This document shows positions 11,360 to 38,700 of a DNA stretch of 64,000 nt, piece by piece. The notes under the pieces were generated by a model. That model was not told the DNA's origin and ran no database searches. It was given only the letters and a program-made list of their open reading frames with translations. The stretch lies in contig CM036767.1 in assembly GCA_020796225.1 (NCBI GenBank), positions 29,049,253-29,113,252 of the forward strand. The letters run 5' to 3'. This DNA is from Arion vulgaris (Eukaryota; Mollusca; Gastropoda; Stylommatophora; Arionidae). The position numbers were made by a program, and so were the translations under genes. Positions within the stretch are counted from its first letter, which is position 1, and every line of letters begins with the position of its first letter.

Positions 11360-11620
11360 TTATCTTGCATGTGCTTGTTTTAAGACACTTTGTAAGCTGA
11401 TATTCATTTCCGTAAGGCTGTTCTTGATGCCGTCGCTCCATCTTTTGCGGGGTCTTCCTCTTGCTTTGTACTCGTTATACTTTTTGTGTGTGGCTCTCTG
11501 TGGTAGGCGATACCAGGGCATTATTATCAGGTGTCCAAACCATTTAATCTGTTGTTCTTTTATGAATTGCATGACTGGTTTGAGAAGTGAAATGCTGACG
11601 GTTAAATCCAAAGCCAACTC
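11360..11620 (-). mobile_element. LINE reverse transcriptase C-terminal fragment
   Basis: SISLLKPVMQFIKEQQIKWF, GHLIIMPWYRLPQRATHK, KARGRPRKRWSDGI, like the ends at 3690 and 7320 but more diverged. Confidence 0.7.
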
Positions 11621-11639
11621 TATGTTTAGAACTGGCTGC

Positions 11640-12620
11640 TATGTGGTTAAATCAATCAGAAGACAATTATAGAAGTGGAATTACAATTTAAGGGATGGAA
11701 AAGAACTGTTTGGCAGAATGTACCACCACAGCAAGAGACCACAAATATTGCCTGTTCATCACAGTCGATTTATTATTGATGTGAAACGTTACTTGATTAC
11801 ATGTAATTATGTTTCTGGCATTTTCAATTCTGAATTCTGCACCGAACCACCGCGTTCTTAAAATACCTTTTTTATATTTGGCTGACAAGAAACTATAAGT
11901 ATAAATTGTTCCTTTTTTCTAATATAATAGTGATAACTAATACGACATAGATGATGAGATAATAATAAAATATAATACATTACATTTTTATTTCAAGTTA
12001 GTACTTTGAAATTAAACACAGCGTTTTTATTTTGTTTTAATTTAATTTTGGCTTATCACAAGCGGCTTAAAACGTTTTCTGGCTTCAGCCATAGGGAAGT
12101 GTGGATTGAAACAGTGAGGGAAATTGGTGAGAGATAAATTCGCTGACAAATAGTAAGTTTAAAACGTCAAACCCTGTATATTTCTTGAGGTTTTGTGAAC
12201 ATATTAAATCTAAAGACTAGCTTTAAAACTTTACGTCCGTTATCTTCAACAAACAATAACGAAATACATGAAAATGAATGAGAATCGGATAGTAAGTGAA
12301 GTAAGTCGCCAAATTAAAATAGTACAACGGGCCAAATAAATAATAAATGGAACAAGCGAGTAAATTAGTAATTAACGAAGACCAATAATTGAAGTTTTAT
12401 CAAATAAATTAATAAAGAAAACACCGCTTCGAAATAGAACAATAAATAGCAGAGCGTATGAATGTTTTACAGGAACATGCACACTACTAGTCAGTCAACA
12501 GACAGTTGAGACAGCATGAGCAAATTGCCGTAGTGTAGTTGGTTACAATATTAATTTTAAAATTAAAAATGCAACAATAGTAACATTTGGCGATTTGCAT
12601 TTGGCTTGGTTATTGCATGG
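11640..12620. other. AT-rich intergenic DNA, nothing recognised
   Basis: High A+T, no conserved peptide, no repeat that I could match elsewhere in the window. Confidence 0.5.
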
Positions 12621-12639
12621 TAATTATTGTAACACAGAT

Positions 12640-12873
12640 TCACCCTTGTGGTGCAGGGTAGCAAAGAATAGTACCACTGCGACATACAAGGCATGTCGTA
12701 AGCGGCGACTGATGTAGGACCTAGGAAGCTACCTAGTAATTTGTAAAAAAAAAGCATCACAGAAATTGGACGTGCTGGACTACTTGTAGGATCTTAGGCG
12801 CAGAACAGATCACATACAAATCAAGAGCTTTTAACAAGTGGTCGATATGGAGCGTTCAAAGAAGAAGAAGAAA
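12640..12873 (+). repeat. SINE-C copy, forward orientation
   Basis: AAGAATAGTACCACTGCGAC, GGCATGTCGTAAGCGGCGAC, then GATCACATACAAATCA and a GTTCAAAGAAGAAGAAG tail. It shows the 3' end clearly. Confidence 0.8.
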
Positions 12874-13139
12874 TAACCCTGATTATACTGAACACTGGGG
12901 GTGAGTAAACTGAGTTCAGTTTCAGTATGAGCATTCATTTTGAACTAATCAGAACTATTGAACAATCCACTAAAAATGACAAAAATGTTTAAGAAAGTTC
13001 ATAAGACTCATTGCACGATGCAGCAAAAGCTTGCTTTTCTCTTCATCAGTGTATTTACATGTAGTATAAGGAACCCTTTTTCATACCTCGGGGTATATCC
13101 CGGAATACATTGTGATTGTGCTAGGCCCATTTTTGTTAC

Positions 13140-14285
13140 ACCGTAACAAACTTACTTACTTAATCCGTCATGCCTAGTGACACATGGGGCTTCAGAAAGG
13201 ACTTTCCATGCTCTCCTGTCCACTGCAACCTTCAGCGCAGAGCCCACGTCAGAGATGCGGTGTCCAGTTCCTCTTCCATCATGCGCCTCCATGTTGTCCG
13301 TGGTCTGCCTTTCTTTCTCTTTCCTTCTGGTGTCCAAGTGAGGGCTACCCTTGCAGGCATTTCTTGTCTCATTCTCATAACATGTCCGAGCCATTTCCAT
13401 CTTCTCTTTTGAGTATGTCATTCATTGCCTCTTGTCTTGTATCTTGGAGTAGTTGGTTATTGGATATTTTTACTGGCCAAAAGATTCCCAAGATTCTGCG
13501 AAGACAAGAGTGGTGAAAACTGACAGCCTGCTAGTATCTCCTTTGGTCATCCTCCAACATTCCGATCCGTAGAGCAAAACTGGCAAAACAATGCTTTTAT
13601 AGAGTTTAAGCTTTGTGGTCCTATTGTAGATTTTGGACTTCCATACTGGTTTCATTCTGGCAAAGCGGTTCTGGCCTTACTTAGACTTGATTTTAGATCT
13701 TCCTCTGTGCCACCATTTAGTGTCAGTACGCTACCAAGATATGTAAACTGCTCAACCCTTTCCAGTGTTTCATTTTCTAACATTACTGGTTGTTGGATTT
13801 CACTGTTTGTCATAATTTTTGTTTTTCCTGTGTTTGTTTTGAGGCCTACTGTCTTTGCCGTGCTGTGAAGTATTGTACTTTTCTCTTGTATATGTTCATA
13901 TTTGTGTGACACCAGGGATTTATCATCTGCAAAATCCAGATTCTCAAGCATATCGAAAGGGTCCATCTTATTCCTCTTGGTGCTTGTTGATTTATGGCAT
14001 TTTTAGCACCCAGTCAATTGTAATACTAAACAAAAGAGAGGACATTACGCATCCCTGTCTTACACCAGATTTTACTGGAAATGTTTTGTTGTAATTCTTT
14101 AGGTTGCAGGAGAAATCTTTATAGAAGAGGGCTATGATGTTAACAAGCTTCTGCGTGCGCTGTATTGTCTTAGTATCTTCCATAGGCTGTCTCTGTGGAA
14201 GCTGTCGAATGCCTTTTCAAAATCTATGAAGTTGATGTATATAGTCCTTTGCCACTCGCTACATTGTTCTAAAATGACCGTAACA
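13140..14285 (-). mobile_element. RTE-like LINE, reverse transcriptase 3' half
   Basis: From 14280 down: INFIDFEKAFDSFHRDSLWK, VKSGVRQGCVMSSLLFSIT, LDFADDKSLVSHKYEHIQE (catalytic FADD variant), QFTYLGSVLTLNGGTEED, LYKSIVLPVLLYGSECW, then the C-terminal GRAFT-like end KVAVDRRAWKVLSEAPC. Frameshifts at about 13985, 13655 and 13470. 5'-truncated. Confidence 0.85.
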
Positions 14286-14949
14286 ACGGTTGGCATACGT
14301 GTATGACTCAATGGGTGATGTGGTCAACTTCATGCTAGCCACCTTTACTTCAAAGTGCTTTTCTTGGTACCCAATTGAAGCTGGGTCGACCTCCGAGCCG
14401 TTACAGTCCACTAACAACAATGCTACTTGACTCTCAAATATTTTAATTTATTACCTAACTAGCAGTTTACCCGTTGTTCAGCGGGAATTTAGTTTAAATC
14501 TATTTGTAAAGTCCTTAAAAAAAATGCCACGTTGCTTCAAAATCAGCTTCTTCCCCATTAATAATACGTTTTCTCTCCATGCTGGGTTTGAAAACTTTGT
14601 CGTTTGACCACAAAAGATTAAAATGTCCCTCATTCTGATTGCCAGTAAAACCTGATACGACAGAATTCCTGCTCCCGTAGAAGTTAACAAATAACTTGAA
14701 ATGTCTCATTTCGATTGCCAAGTAAAACCTGATACACCAGAATTCTTGTGAAAGTTGACAAATAATTTAAAATGTCCCTCATTTAGATTGCCAGTAAAAC
14801 CTGATAAAACAGAATTCCAGTGAAAGTTGAATTTAGTTTAAATCTAAACCACTTTTAAAGTTAATTTGTTATCCTTTTCCGCTGATTTTCCGTTGTCTTT
14901 AGACCCTTTGTCTTTAGACCCTTTCAATATATAATAAATATTACTTATC

Positions 14950-15470
14950 TTCTTCTGCGTTCTCACTAGATTGGGATTTTGGATTCACTAATAAAGCAGC
15001 CATCTGCCTCAGGTTATCAGCCATACCATACAGTTTGTCTTGGACGCTAGGGTAGGTGGGCCACCTATTTCTTCTCAAGTCTGCATACTGGGGCAGCTCT
15101 GTAGGATATAATTCCTATGATTTCTGCTTCCCTGTTTGTGCGACCTCTTCCCGCAGTAAGTTTTGGCCACTCGTGATGGTAGGTCTGACATTCTTACTGT
15201 TTGGCTAAATCTCTGAGGCAGATTGATGACCGTAGAATCCGTTATCCCATTCCTCATTGTGAGGGTCGTTGCAACATGTTATGCACCTTATGGCTTGGTG
15301 CATCCATTTTCCTGCAAGCATTTGTTTCGGGTTAGCATTCCCTAGTGGACACATGCAACTGATTTCAGCCAAACCTCCTTAGTCGCCTCTTACAACATGC
15401 ATGGCAGGTAACAGGGGTTCTTTTATTACACCTCAATTTTCGCCTGGTAACCACTCGGGTGGAAATATTA
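14950..15470 (-). repeat. composite: LINE 3' tail plus SINE-B core
   Basis: Matches 23610-24150 along its length and, reversed, the LINE tail at 36265-36500 (GAGGTCGGCACAAACGGGAAG type sequence). The 15350-15470 end carries the SINE-B core (TCGCCTCTTACAACATGC) and CGGGTGG end. Confidence 0.65.
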
Positions 15471-15554
15471 CTCATGTAGTATTGCTCAAGAAAGTTGATG
15501 CAAACATTTAGTCTTAAATGGGTGAGATTTTTATATCACTTTTTTCTTATTTAG

Positions 15555-29084
<13,530 letters not shown>

Positions 29085-29089
29085 AGTCA

Positions 29090-30900
29090 CAGTAATGTTA
29101 ATTGATGGCATCATTTGCAGAATAATATTGTTAATGTAATAATAGATGTAAATTAGAGCTGCAAATATGTCTTGTATCACATCAATTTATAATAGATCAT
29201 GATAGACAGAATTTGCAGCAATGTTCATGTAAAGGCACATAAGCCATGTTAGGAGAACCTTAAAAATATGCAACATTTCCACTGATTCCAATCATCTGGG
29301 CATACATTTTGGTTTTATGCTAGTATATTTTATTAATGTTAACAGATTACTATTACTTTATTATACAATTGGCCCTTGCTCTTTGTGAGATAACAAACAA
29401 AAAGAACCTACACTGGATATTTTTCACAATTTCTGATTTAAGAAAAATGTAATTGTTGTGAAAACAATAAAACTTAGACCAACTGGAAACAAATCATTTT
29501 TAAAACTAGTGTTACTCCAATGACAATATCACTGTCATAGATGTGTTTCATGTGAAATAAACTTTATAAATGTGGATGCTCCATCTTTTAACGGGTCAAA
29601 AAATTACATTATAGTCAAGGTTTATCACTTCATTTTACCTATATAATTTATTATAGATTAGAAACCATTGTGTTATACAGTAGTCACATTATTCTTGTCA
29701 AGCATTCTGGGTCCATAAAGTTATTTGTTATAGTCATGGTTTATTTCTGTGATTAGAATCCACCGCTTGAATATTTTTTTGTTGTATGTCTATTTGTTTG
29801 GTGTCTGCTCGTCTTCATTTGTTTGATATATCCTAGTTCTATAACTGTTTCCTTATTCTTTTACTATTGTTCAAACACTCCTGTTTATTTGATACAATGT
29901 GAAAGTGTTTGCTTGCAGTTTTTGCATCTGTCAAGCATCACACTGACACATTTGTCATCACTTCTAGTTAGTTTTAATTACAAATATATATTAAATCATT
30001 TACTTTTTCCTCCCCTGCCATGTTGGGTAGACAAGTGTAAGGAGGATCGATAAGCTAGCCGTTTCCTATGTCAGGGTCATTAGATAAGCAAAAATCTGAA
30101 AGTGTTCTAAGAATAATCTAAATATAGCAAGGGCCAACTGTAATTCCAGCAGCTGCTTACTTTGACCTTTAACATTTGAACTGGACGCATATTTCAATAA
30201 ATACTCTACTACACATGTCGATTTTTTAAAACAATTGTCAACATTTTGTATTTATGTGCATTGATAGATCAATTTTGCCCATGACTTAACTTTTTGTGTG
30301 TGTTTATTTACAAACTCATGACTGTTGTGAATAAATATTGTTCTGGACACACTGTGTTTGTAGTATGTTGTTTATGGCTGCTGTATATAGTCTCACACAC
30401 ATGGAAATAAGATAAATGGAAAAAACCATTATATTGAAACTTTTTTATTTCATATTTTCCAGTTCTTATGTGATTGATAAGATCATTATCATTGCACTTA
30501 TGTGAATAACCCATGCCTGATCCAACCACTTTATTACAAAAGGAAGATCTCTACGGCAGTGCACAATCTCTGTAGCATCAGCGAGGGTCCTTTATGTTAT
30601 TTTGAAGATAATGACTAGAATTTTTTTTTTACCTGTGTAGCGGCTTTCCAGCCTGCTTTTATTGATTTTTACATTGCCAATGGTTCTTTTCATTTTCAAT
30701 GAGACCTACATTTTATCGCCTGTCAACAATAAGACTAGAAACCCTATCTCACCTACACTGAGATCAGTGATCACTGGAAAAATAGTCCCATTGATCCACA
30801 AGGGGAAACAAAACAAGTAGTTTTGAAATAAGAGGCAATGTTTGTACAACCTGAAGACTGTTTTTGATGTCTTTCTATCTAAGGCATAAAACATTATTTT
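29090..30900. other. AT-rich convergent intergenic region
   Basis: Between the Ubc9 3' end and the LINE scrap near 30905. Contains Ubc9 3'UTR candidates; otherwise no gene, no tandem repeat, no recognised element. Confidence 0.55.
29466..29561 (+). promoter_or_regulatory. candidate Ubc9 polyadenylation signals
   Basis: Two AATAAA hexamers (29466-29471 and 29556-29561) lie 0.4-0.5 kb after the Ubc9 stop, in AT-rich sequence. They are the nearest canonical signals I see; use is not shown by sequence alone. Confidence 0.4.
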
Positions 30901-30904
30901 TACA

Positions 30905-31330
30905 GATTCAATGTCTGCTTATCAAGCTCTAGAAGATAGTGGACATTGTAAATCTGAACTTTCCCGTCTAGCCCTAGATATTGACAAACTTGTTACATGA
31001 CAAAATAACTATACAGTGGATCCCTGGATTTTCAAACACACCCAGAAATAATAAAGTAGACAGTCTAGCTTATAAAGTGTCAACACAAGAACACCCAATC
31101 ACAACAAAACTCTCTATACAGCAAAGCAAATCCTAATGACAACAAATAAACTAATTTGGCTGAACAGGTGGGCCATGGGAGACACAGGAAAAGAGGTTAA
31201 CAGACACATTGCCAACATTAACCCCAATGACAACCTCAACCACAGAAGAGATCAGAGCACTATTTTTAGACTCCAAACCCAACACATACACTTCACACCA
31301 CGCTCCATATTGCCAGCTGTGTGCACCATC
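30905..31330 (+). mobile_element. LINE RNase H and tail fragment
   Basis: [20 protein letters not shown] then LALDIDKL matches the intact RNase H at 38625-39125 ([20 protein letters not shown]). Downstream [19 protein letters not shown] is the C-terminal tail. Confidence 0.72.
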
Positions 31331-31417
31331 TCTTCAGGTGCCAAGTGCTAGATGATGTTAGCTCTTCAGGTGCCAAGTGCTAGATGATGTTAGCACTTCA
31401 GGTGCCAAGCGCTAAAT
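31331..31417. repeat. 32-bp tandem repeat, about 2.7 copies
   Basis: Unit TCTTCAGGTGCCAAGTGCTA plus GATGATGTTAGC, starts at 31331, 31363 and 31395. Confidence 0.9.
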
Positions 31418-32364
31418 GTCAGGAAGATCCTTCTTCCTCCAAGCCCTGATAAATGAAAACATACGGTACAAAAGAACAATGTACACGCAGGTACCACTAA
31501 GTAGCATTGGGTCGAAGGGCAAGACCCCATGTACCGCTGGATCATTGAAGAGGTAAGAGGCGAGCACAGCATGTCTACACCACAAATAACGCCCACATAT
31601 GTAACTAAAGAAAATAATAAGAACAATACCAAACAATTATTTCATGGTGTAAAAAAAATGAAGTGTCACACTAAACAATTACAAAAATGGGAAAAAAAAG
31701 ATTGGTTGATATGACCATCATCATTGCCCTTCAGTGAGTAACCATGTGTGCTCTGATCTCTTTCTTACACAGGAAGATCTCAGCTGCATTGCACAAACTC
31801 TGTAGCACCGGTGAGGGTCTCCAATGTAATTGTGAAGATGGTGAAGATATTTTTGAAGAAATTTTATTTTTAATCTTTTCTAATGAATTTTGACAGGGCA
31901 GTGGCTTTCCAGCCTGCTCTTCTCGATTTTGAACTGCCATGGGTTATTTTAAACTGCCAGTTGCAAGAGCATACAACCTGAAAATGGAATCATCAAGAGG
32001 CAGACCAAGAAAAAGATAGGTTGATTTAAAACTCCACATACCACAGCATATCAAATGACAGAGCAAGCACTATCTCGGAAACCTATCATAACCTGCTACG
32101 CCTAACGGCAAAAAAGCAGAGAAGGACAAAAGAAAAAAAAGAAGGGTTATGTTACGCGCTCAAATTGAACACAGGACCTACGTTGTATTGTCAGTCTCCG
32201 ATAGGACTAGGAACTCAAATCTCACCTACACTGAGACCAGGGATCTCTGGAAAAATATCCAGATAGCTCTACCAGGGAGTAAACCTGGTACCTTTAAGAT
32301 GAGCGCCTAACCTCTATGCAACAAAGACCCCCAAAGGGAAAAGATATGACAATTCTATTCTTCA

Positions 32365-32718
32365 TTACTCATGCTCTGATTGAGATGATACATATACTTC
32401 TTCCTTTATATTGCTTGCATTTTCATTCTTCTGTTCTGTATTTTCTTGATTGGATTCTATTGCATATTTTTCTTGTTCTATACAGATCATGTCTTGTGGT
32501 TGCTCAAGAGCAGTGGAAAATTCCTCTTTACTAATGGATGTTATATTTCTAACAGCATGTAAGATATCCTTGATTTTTTGCAAACTACTTCCTGCTTCGC
32601 CTGATTCAATAGAAAGCTGATGTTCTCTAATCAGATCCACAATAGACTTTTCTGCTACAATGATGACTGACTCTCCAGTTTCTGAGTCAAAGATGTGAAG
32701 TGATTCTGTTTCCTGTCC
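32365..32718 (-). CDS. E4f1: E4f1 exon m (last coding exon)
   Basis: 354 nt, acceptor TTCCACAG, ends with TAA 32367-32365. It encodes [20 protein letters not shown] and an acidic tail ending SSQSEHE. A Glu/Val/Ile-rich C-terminus resembles the end of vertebrate E4F1 in composition but not in exact sequence. Confidence 0.75.
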   Translation of the reverse strand, partial: GQETESLHIFDSETGESVIIVAEKSIVDLIREHQLSIESGEAGSSLQKIKDILHAVRNITSISKEEFSTALEQPQDMICIEQEKYAIESNQENTEQKNENASNIKEEVYVSSQSEHE

Positions 32719-35700
32719 CTGTGGAATAATATCAGAAGGGAAACTGTATCAAAGCTAGAATTCAACAAGATTTATTAATGTTCTGCATGACAGAAAAGCA
32801 GGAAATAAGAGAGAAGAGAAATAATAGACTGTCAATATAAAAGAGTTGACAAGTTTCAGTGTAGATAATATTAAGAAAAAAGGTCACAACTAACAGACCT
32901 GAAATGAACTTGCTTACATAGAGATCTTCTTCCTTGAACGCTCCATATCGACCACTTCTTAACCACCCTGTATGATTTGTATGTGATCTGAGCCTAAGAG
33001 TGATTGTACATTGTGCCAGTTATGCGCCTACAAGTAGGCAAACACATCCAATTTCTGCAACGCTTTTTATTTACTAGACTAGCTTCCCTCTGTCCCTACA
33101 TCAGTCGCCTCTTACGACATGTCTTGTAGGTCACAGTTGTACTATTCTTAGCTTCCCTAGCGGGCCCGGCACCACACACAGAGATCATCCTCATCAGTGC
33201 CCCCATGACATCCATGTTAAGGGGTCAAGATCATTTCATTTTGGTGAATAACCATATGTACTCCAATCTCTTATACAGGAAGATGTCAAGCAGTGCATGA
33301 ACTTTGTATGACTGGCAAGGCTCCACAATGTCATTTTTTTTAAGATGGTGGATATTTAGAGGAATTTTTCTTAAAGTGGTATTAATCATTTTTGCCCAGG
33401 CAGCGACTTTCCAACCTACTCCTATTGATTTTCAACTGCAATGGGTTCTTTTACATGCTCAACTTGAAAACTCTACCTATGTTTTATCATTTGTCTTAAA
33501 TAGGACTAGGAAATTGACCTCACCTACACCGTGATCACCGGAAAATAAACTGATGTCTCTACACTACAAAGGTGTTCAGGCTTAAGAAACAACATCTTGC
33601 CGTTGACTAGTGCACTTTGGTCATGAGTGAACAAATGGCAAAGCATGTTCTACAGGACAGTCTCCTGTAGCCTATAGGCAGTATAGAAAGAAATCTCTGT
33701 ATCCTCTTTGTTGTCCTGTTTGACACACAAGGCTTCCACAAAAGATTTCCACTTCTTGTTTCCTTTGAATGTCTAGACCTTTTACCCATACACTGTCCTA
33801 GATAAATGACTCTCCTGGCATACAACTAACATGCCCAATCCACCTTGATCTTTGTCTTTTAATGATGATCCCTGGACAGAAGACAAGGGAGAGTCCGGAG
33901 TTGACTAAAGAGTTTTGGATATGAGGCTCCAAAACACCAAACATTGAAAGAACCAATCAAGCTCCAGTGGAATGAGAGCTTAATAAAGATGCTGGCTTTG
34001 GATAGGATACACCACTTGGTGGGTCTCTTTGGTTAAGCTGTCACCTTCCAAATGTCTGTGGTTCGAATCCAGGCCGTTGTCATTCTGTTCGCTAGTGCAT
34101 TTTTCCACAGATCCTAGGATTGTTGCTGGAGCTACAGAGTTCATGCTTTCTGCAATACACTCGGCAGGTGGCATACCCTTTCTGCAGAGAGGGACTGAGC
34201 CATATGGGTAAACCCGGTGCAATGAGGCCAATCCTTTGGATTTAGAACCTTTTAGCGCCTGAGTGGTTACCGGCCCAAATTTGGGGTGTAAAGAATAGAA
34301 CCACTGTTACCTGCCACGCATGTCGTAAGAGGCGACTAAGGAGGTTTGGCTGAAATCGGATGCATGTGTCCTAAACATGTAGAAGTCTTATGCATTTAGG
34401 GGCTACCAAACCAATGTGCAACGTATACACGTTCTTGGCAAAGATCAAACATATCACAAAGAGTGATTAAAATTGGTCAAAGAAGAAGAACCTTTTAGAT
34501 TAAAAAATTGGCAAATACAGAAACAGGTCTTGTTCTAGAGTTCACAGGGAAAGAGAAACAGGAAAACCAAAACACCTAATGAAAACACAAGCTGGAAACA
34601 GATGTTAATGTGCCTAGGAAGGCATGGGAAGAACAGTGTATTTTTGTTGAGAATCTGTGCAACACAGAGAGTAGGATTATTAATATGAAGAGAAAAATCA
34701 GATACTACTTGGACAAAACCTATTCTAAAACAAACACAAACTACCATAATATATAGGATAGTCAGGAAACAAGATAAGAAATATGTACTAATATTTTTTA
34801 AAATAATGTATTTATAATTACATCCAAATCTCCATCTGGTTTGATTGTACATGGTACTCCTTCCTCAGTGGTCACCTCTACATTCTCGATCTCTTCTGAA
34901 CCTTTCGCAGTGGTATCCAGAACCACATAATCGTCACCCATCTGCAACATTATAAGACATTATTTTCAAGCACAAATGAATATCTTTATCAAGTGTAGGA
35001 CATAGTCAAAACTGTCAATCCACTCGAGAGTGTCTAGGACATAATTAAAACTGTCAATCCATTGGAACAGAGAGTGTGTAGGACATAGTCAAAACTGTCA
35101 ATCCACTCGAGAGTGCCTAGGACAGTCAAAACTCAATCCACTGGAACAGAGAGTGTGTATGACATATTCAAAACTGTCAATCCACTCAAGAGTGTCTAGG
35201 ACATAGTCAAAACTGTCAATCCACTGGAACAGAGAGTGTGAAAGCCTTTTGCTAGAAATAATGACTAAGAGACTGTACTTTTGCAAAATGGATACAGCCT
35301 TTTTTTGTTTTTATTCATGGTTAGGATGAAGGTTGAGGGTGCTAAATCTATCCTCCAATTGTTCGCTGGAACCTTATTTATTAGTGCTAGTGTCTGTCTC
35401 CAGATTAGCCTACCTTATTGTCGGAGGGTTTGCGTGCTTTGGTGATCCTTCAGGCTATGTTTGCGGGAGTCTAACTCCTGGCAGGTCTAACCAAGCCAAA
35501 CAGACTGAAGGTGAAAGGCGAGGATGGGGCCTCATAAGGTGACAGCGCAGAATCCACAGGCAAGTGGTGAATGCTCTGGCTGCAACCAACCTGTCCCCCA
35601 GCTATGGGTTAAATGGCAGCACTCTCTTGAGGAGGGCATCTCTTTTCTTGTCTTATCTCCTACTTCTTTTACAACTTTTCGATCCCTTGAGTTAGACTAT

Positions 35701-38700
35701 AGTCTTCTCTAGTAATAAGAGTGCTGAAGTCGGAGGCAGCCAGCCAAGAGGCGCACTATAGCAATCAGGTTGCCACGCACAAACGCTAATGAATATGCCC
35801 ATATATTTGAAATGATATAGTGCTCGCACTTTGACGGACACTCAGGCAGGTGCAGTGCTAGCCCTCTACCTAAAAGGGCCCAACCCCAGCTACTGGATGT
35901 CCTCATTTGCCCTGTGGAGCCAGGAGGCATGAGAATAAAAAGACAGTGAAGTTTATACAAGAGACAACATTGAATATATAGACAATATTTCAAGCGAGCG
36001 AAAGGAAGGGCCAGTGTCTGACTTAATCATTGCTTCGGAAGGTTCAACATGGCAGGTTGAGGTATCAGTGGATGTCGTCTATCAATGTTTTCAATCTTCA
36101 AAGGCTCGTGTGGATCTACTGTCCTGGACATGCAGGTGTTTGTAGCAATGAGAGAGCAGACAGGTTTGCATCAACAGCAATGATAGTTTAAGATGGATAA
36201 GCAGAGCATCCTTCAATTTCTCGCCAACCACCTGATGGATGAAGACACTAAAAGTGTTATTGAATCTATCCGGCCAAAACTTACTGCTGGAAGAGGTCGG
36301 CACAAACGGGAAGCAGAAATCATAGGAATTATATCCTACAGAACTGCCCCAGTATGCAGACTTGAGAAGAAAGAGGTGGCCCACTTACACTAGCGTCCAA
36401 GACAAACTGTGTGGCGTGGCTGATAATCTAAGGCAGACGGCTGCCTTTATTAGAGAATCCAAAACCTCAATCTAGTGAGAATGCAGAAGAATCTATCCAT
36501 CAATTTAAGGAGTTTGTAATTACACATTGTACAAGCAGAACTGGACACCTGAGAACAACAATGAGTGTTTCTTCTTCTTTGAATGCTCCATGTCGACCAC
36601 TTTTAACCACTCTGTGTGATTTGCATGTGATCTGAGCCTAAGAGCGATTGTATATTCGCCAGTTTTGCACTTACAAGTAGGCCAGCATATCCAATTTCTG
36701 TGACGCTTTTGATTTAATAAAGTAGCTTCCTTAGGCCCTACCTCAGTCGCTTCTTGCGACATGTAGGTCACAGTGTTACTAATTCTTTGCTCCCTTGAAG
36801 CCGGCAAAACACAGGCGGTTTCGAAATTTGAATATCTTGAGTCTGTAATTAATAACAATGTAGATTGAGCAAAATAAATCAGCATTCTAGCCATGGAGAT
36901 TCCGAGGGTAGTTAGTTTGCAGAAATTATGACTTAATGCAAGAAAAGAAACAAAAGTAAAACTTATGAGGATATGTTTTTTCCTGTGGTAACATATGAAT
37001 GTGTATCATGTACCATAACACAAGCATTAAGGAACAAAATGTAATCTGAAACAAAGGGCTACAGAAAAACACCCTGGATAGAGGAAGGAAAAAAAACATA
37101 GACATCCTACCAGGCTTGAACATTGAGGAATAATAGCTCAAAAACACCATATCATGGAAACTTAGATTTTCTGATCAAATTAAATGTCACAGTGGTTTGG
37201 AAACAGTAATGGAGGGCATGGTTCCTTGAAGAAGATGGTGGCAACAGCACATTAAAGAATCATTTAACATGATGGAGGAGGAGGTGAGAGAACTTGCTAG
37301 AGACCAAGAGTTCTTCAGAAGGGCTGTGATATGTGCAACAGTCTGCAAAGCACATGCTACATGATGGGCTATTACATTATGAAGAGCTACTCACCTCCTG
37401 AATAGAAGGTATCATGAACTGCTGACCACTGTCCACATTCTGAATATAGTGTTGTGTGTTGGCTACCACTGTTGAGAACTGAGTTAGCATGTTGCTAGCT
37501 TGGTTCTGATCTAGTTGGGTAATGTTATGACTTCCTGAGCAAGGAACTGGGGAAAAAATATGTAACATAATGACATGTCTTTTAGGATAGAAATGAAGAA
37601 ATTCCATTGTCCTTGTGCAAATTTCTTGGATAGATCAGTTATATGAGGACTATCATCATAGCACTCCGGATAGATCAAAATGCTTAAGCATCTCACCTGG
37701 CACATCTTGGAAACATGCATTTTAAAATTTGTGATTTAATTGCTCAGATATTAGAGAGTTTTTGAATCAAGAGTGGCAAACACAGACAGGAAGTGTGACC
37801 TACACAAATGGAAGAGAGATGTACATCACAAAGGCTTAAAGGATCAAATATAGTCTTTCTGTGTGACTGTATGTCAGGTCTTCTGGATTTCTAAAAACAA
37901 CATGAGGACCTCTTAACAAGAACTGCTATAGAACATCTAAATCAGTTGTCCAACAACAACAATGTGTCACTGCAGTGGATTCCAGCACAATGTGATAATA
38001 GGGTAATAAGTCAGCTGACAGACTGGCAAAAAAAGGGCCCAATTACACCACAGAATCTTGCTCTCTTTTTTCACATTTCAACTCCCAACGGAGCACAGGT
38101 CTCCAACAAACTTCTTCCAGCTCTTCCTCTCTCTTGCCATCCCTTCCAATTCTTTCTTCTTCAATGATCCAGCAGCACTTGAGCTCTTGTCCTTCGTCCC
38201 AATGCTATGTAGTGGTATCTGCATGTGTTTGTAAGTTGTTCTTTTGTTCCATATAATGTGTTCCATTTATCCGGCCTTGGAGGAAGGCCATTTATCTGGC
38301 CTTTTCATCTAGTGCTTGACACTTGAAGAGGTAGTGGTGAATGGTTTCATGATGATATGCACACAGTTGGCATTCTGGAGCGTGTTGTGGTTGAATTCTG
38401 TTCAAGTGATTATTAAGTGTTATGTGTTGGGTTCGAGTCTAAAATGGTGCTCTGATCTCTTCTTGTAAGGTGGTTGTTGTCATTAAGGTTAGGTCTGGCC
38501 ATATGGCTGTACACCTCTCTTTCCGCGTCTCCCATGGCCCATCTGTTCAGCCAAATTTCTTTATTTGTTGTCATTAGGATTTGCTTTGCTTAGGATTTGT
38601 TACTGTGATTGGTTGTTCCTGTGTTTACCCTTTCTTGGCTAGCCTATCTGCTTTTTCATTTCCAGGTGTGTTTGAATGTCCAGGGATCCACTGCATAGTT

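Noticed and set aside
34022..34080. functional tRNA gene
   Set aside because: Box B is perfect, but acceptor and D stems do not close; same for 18860-18905, 48960-49030 and 55494-55570, which are SINE heads.
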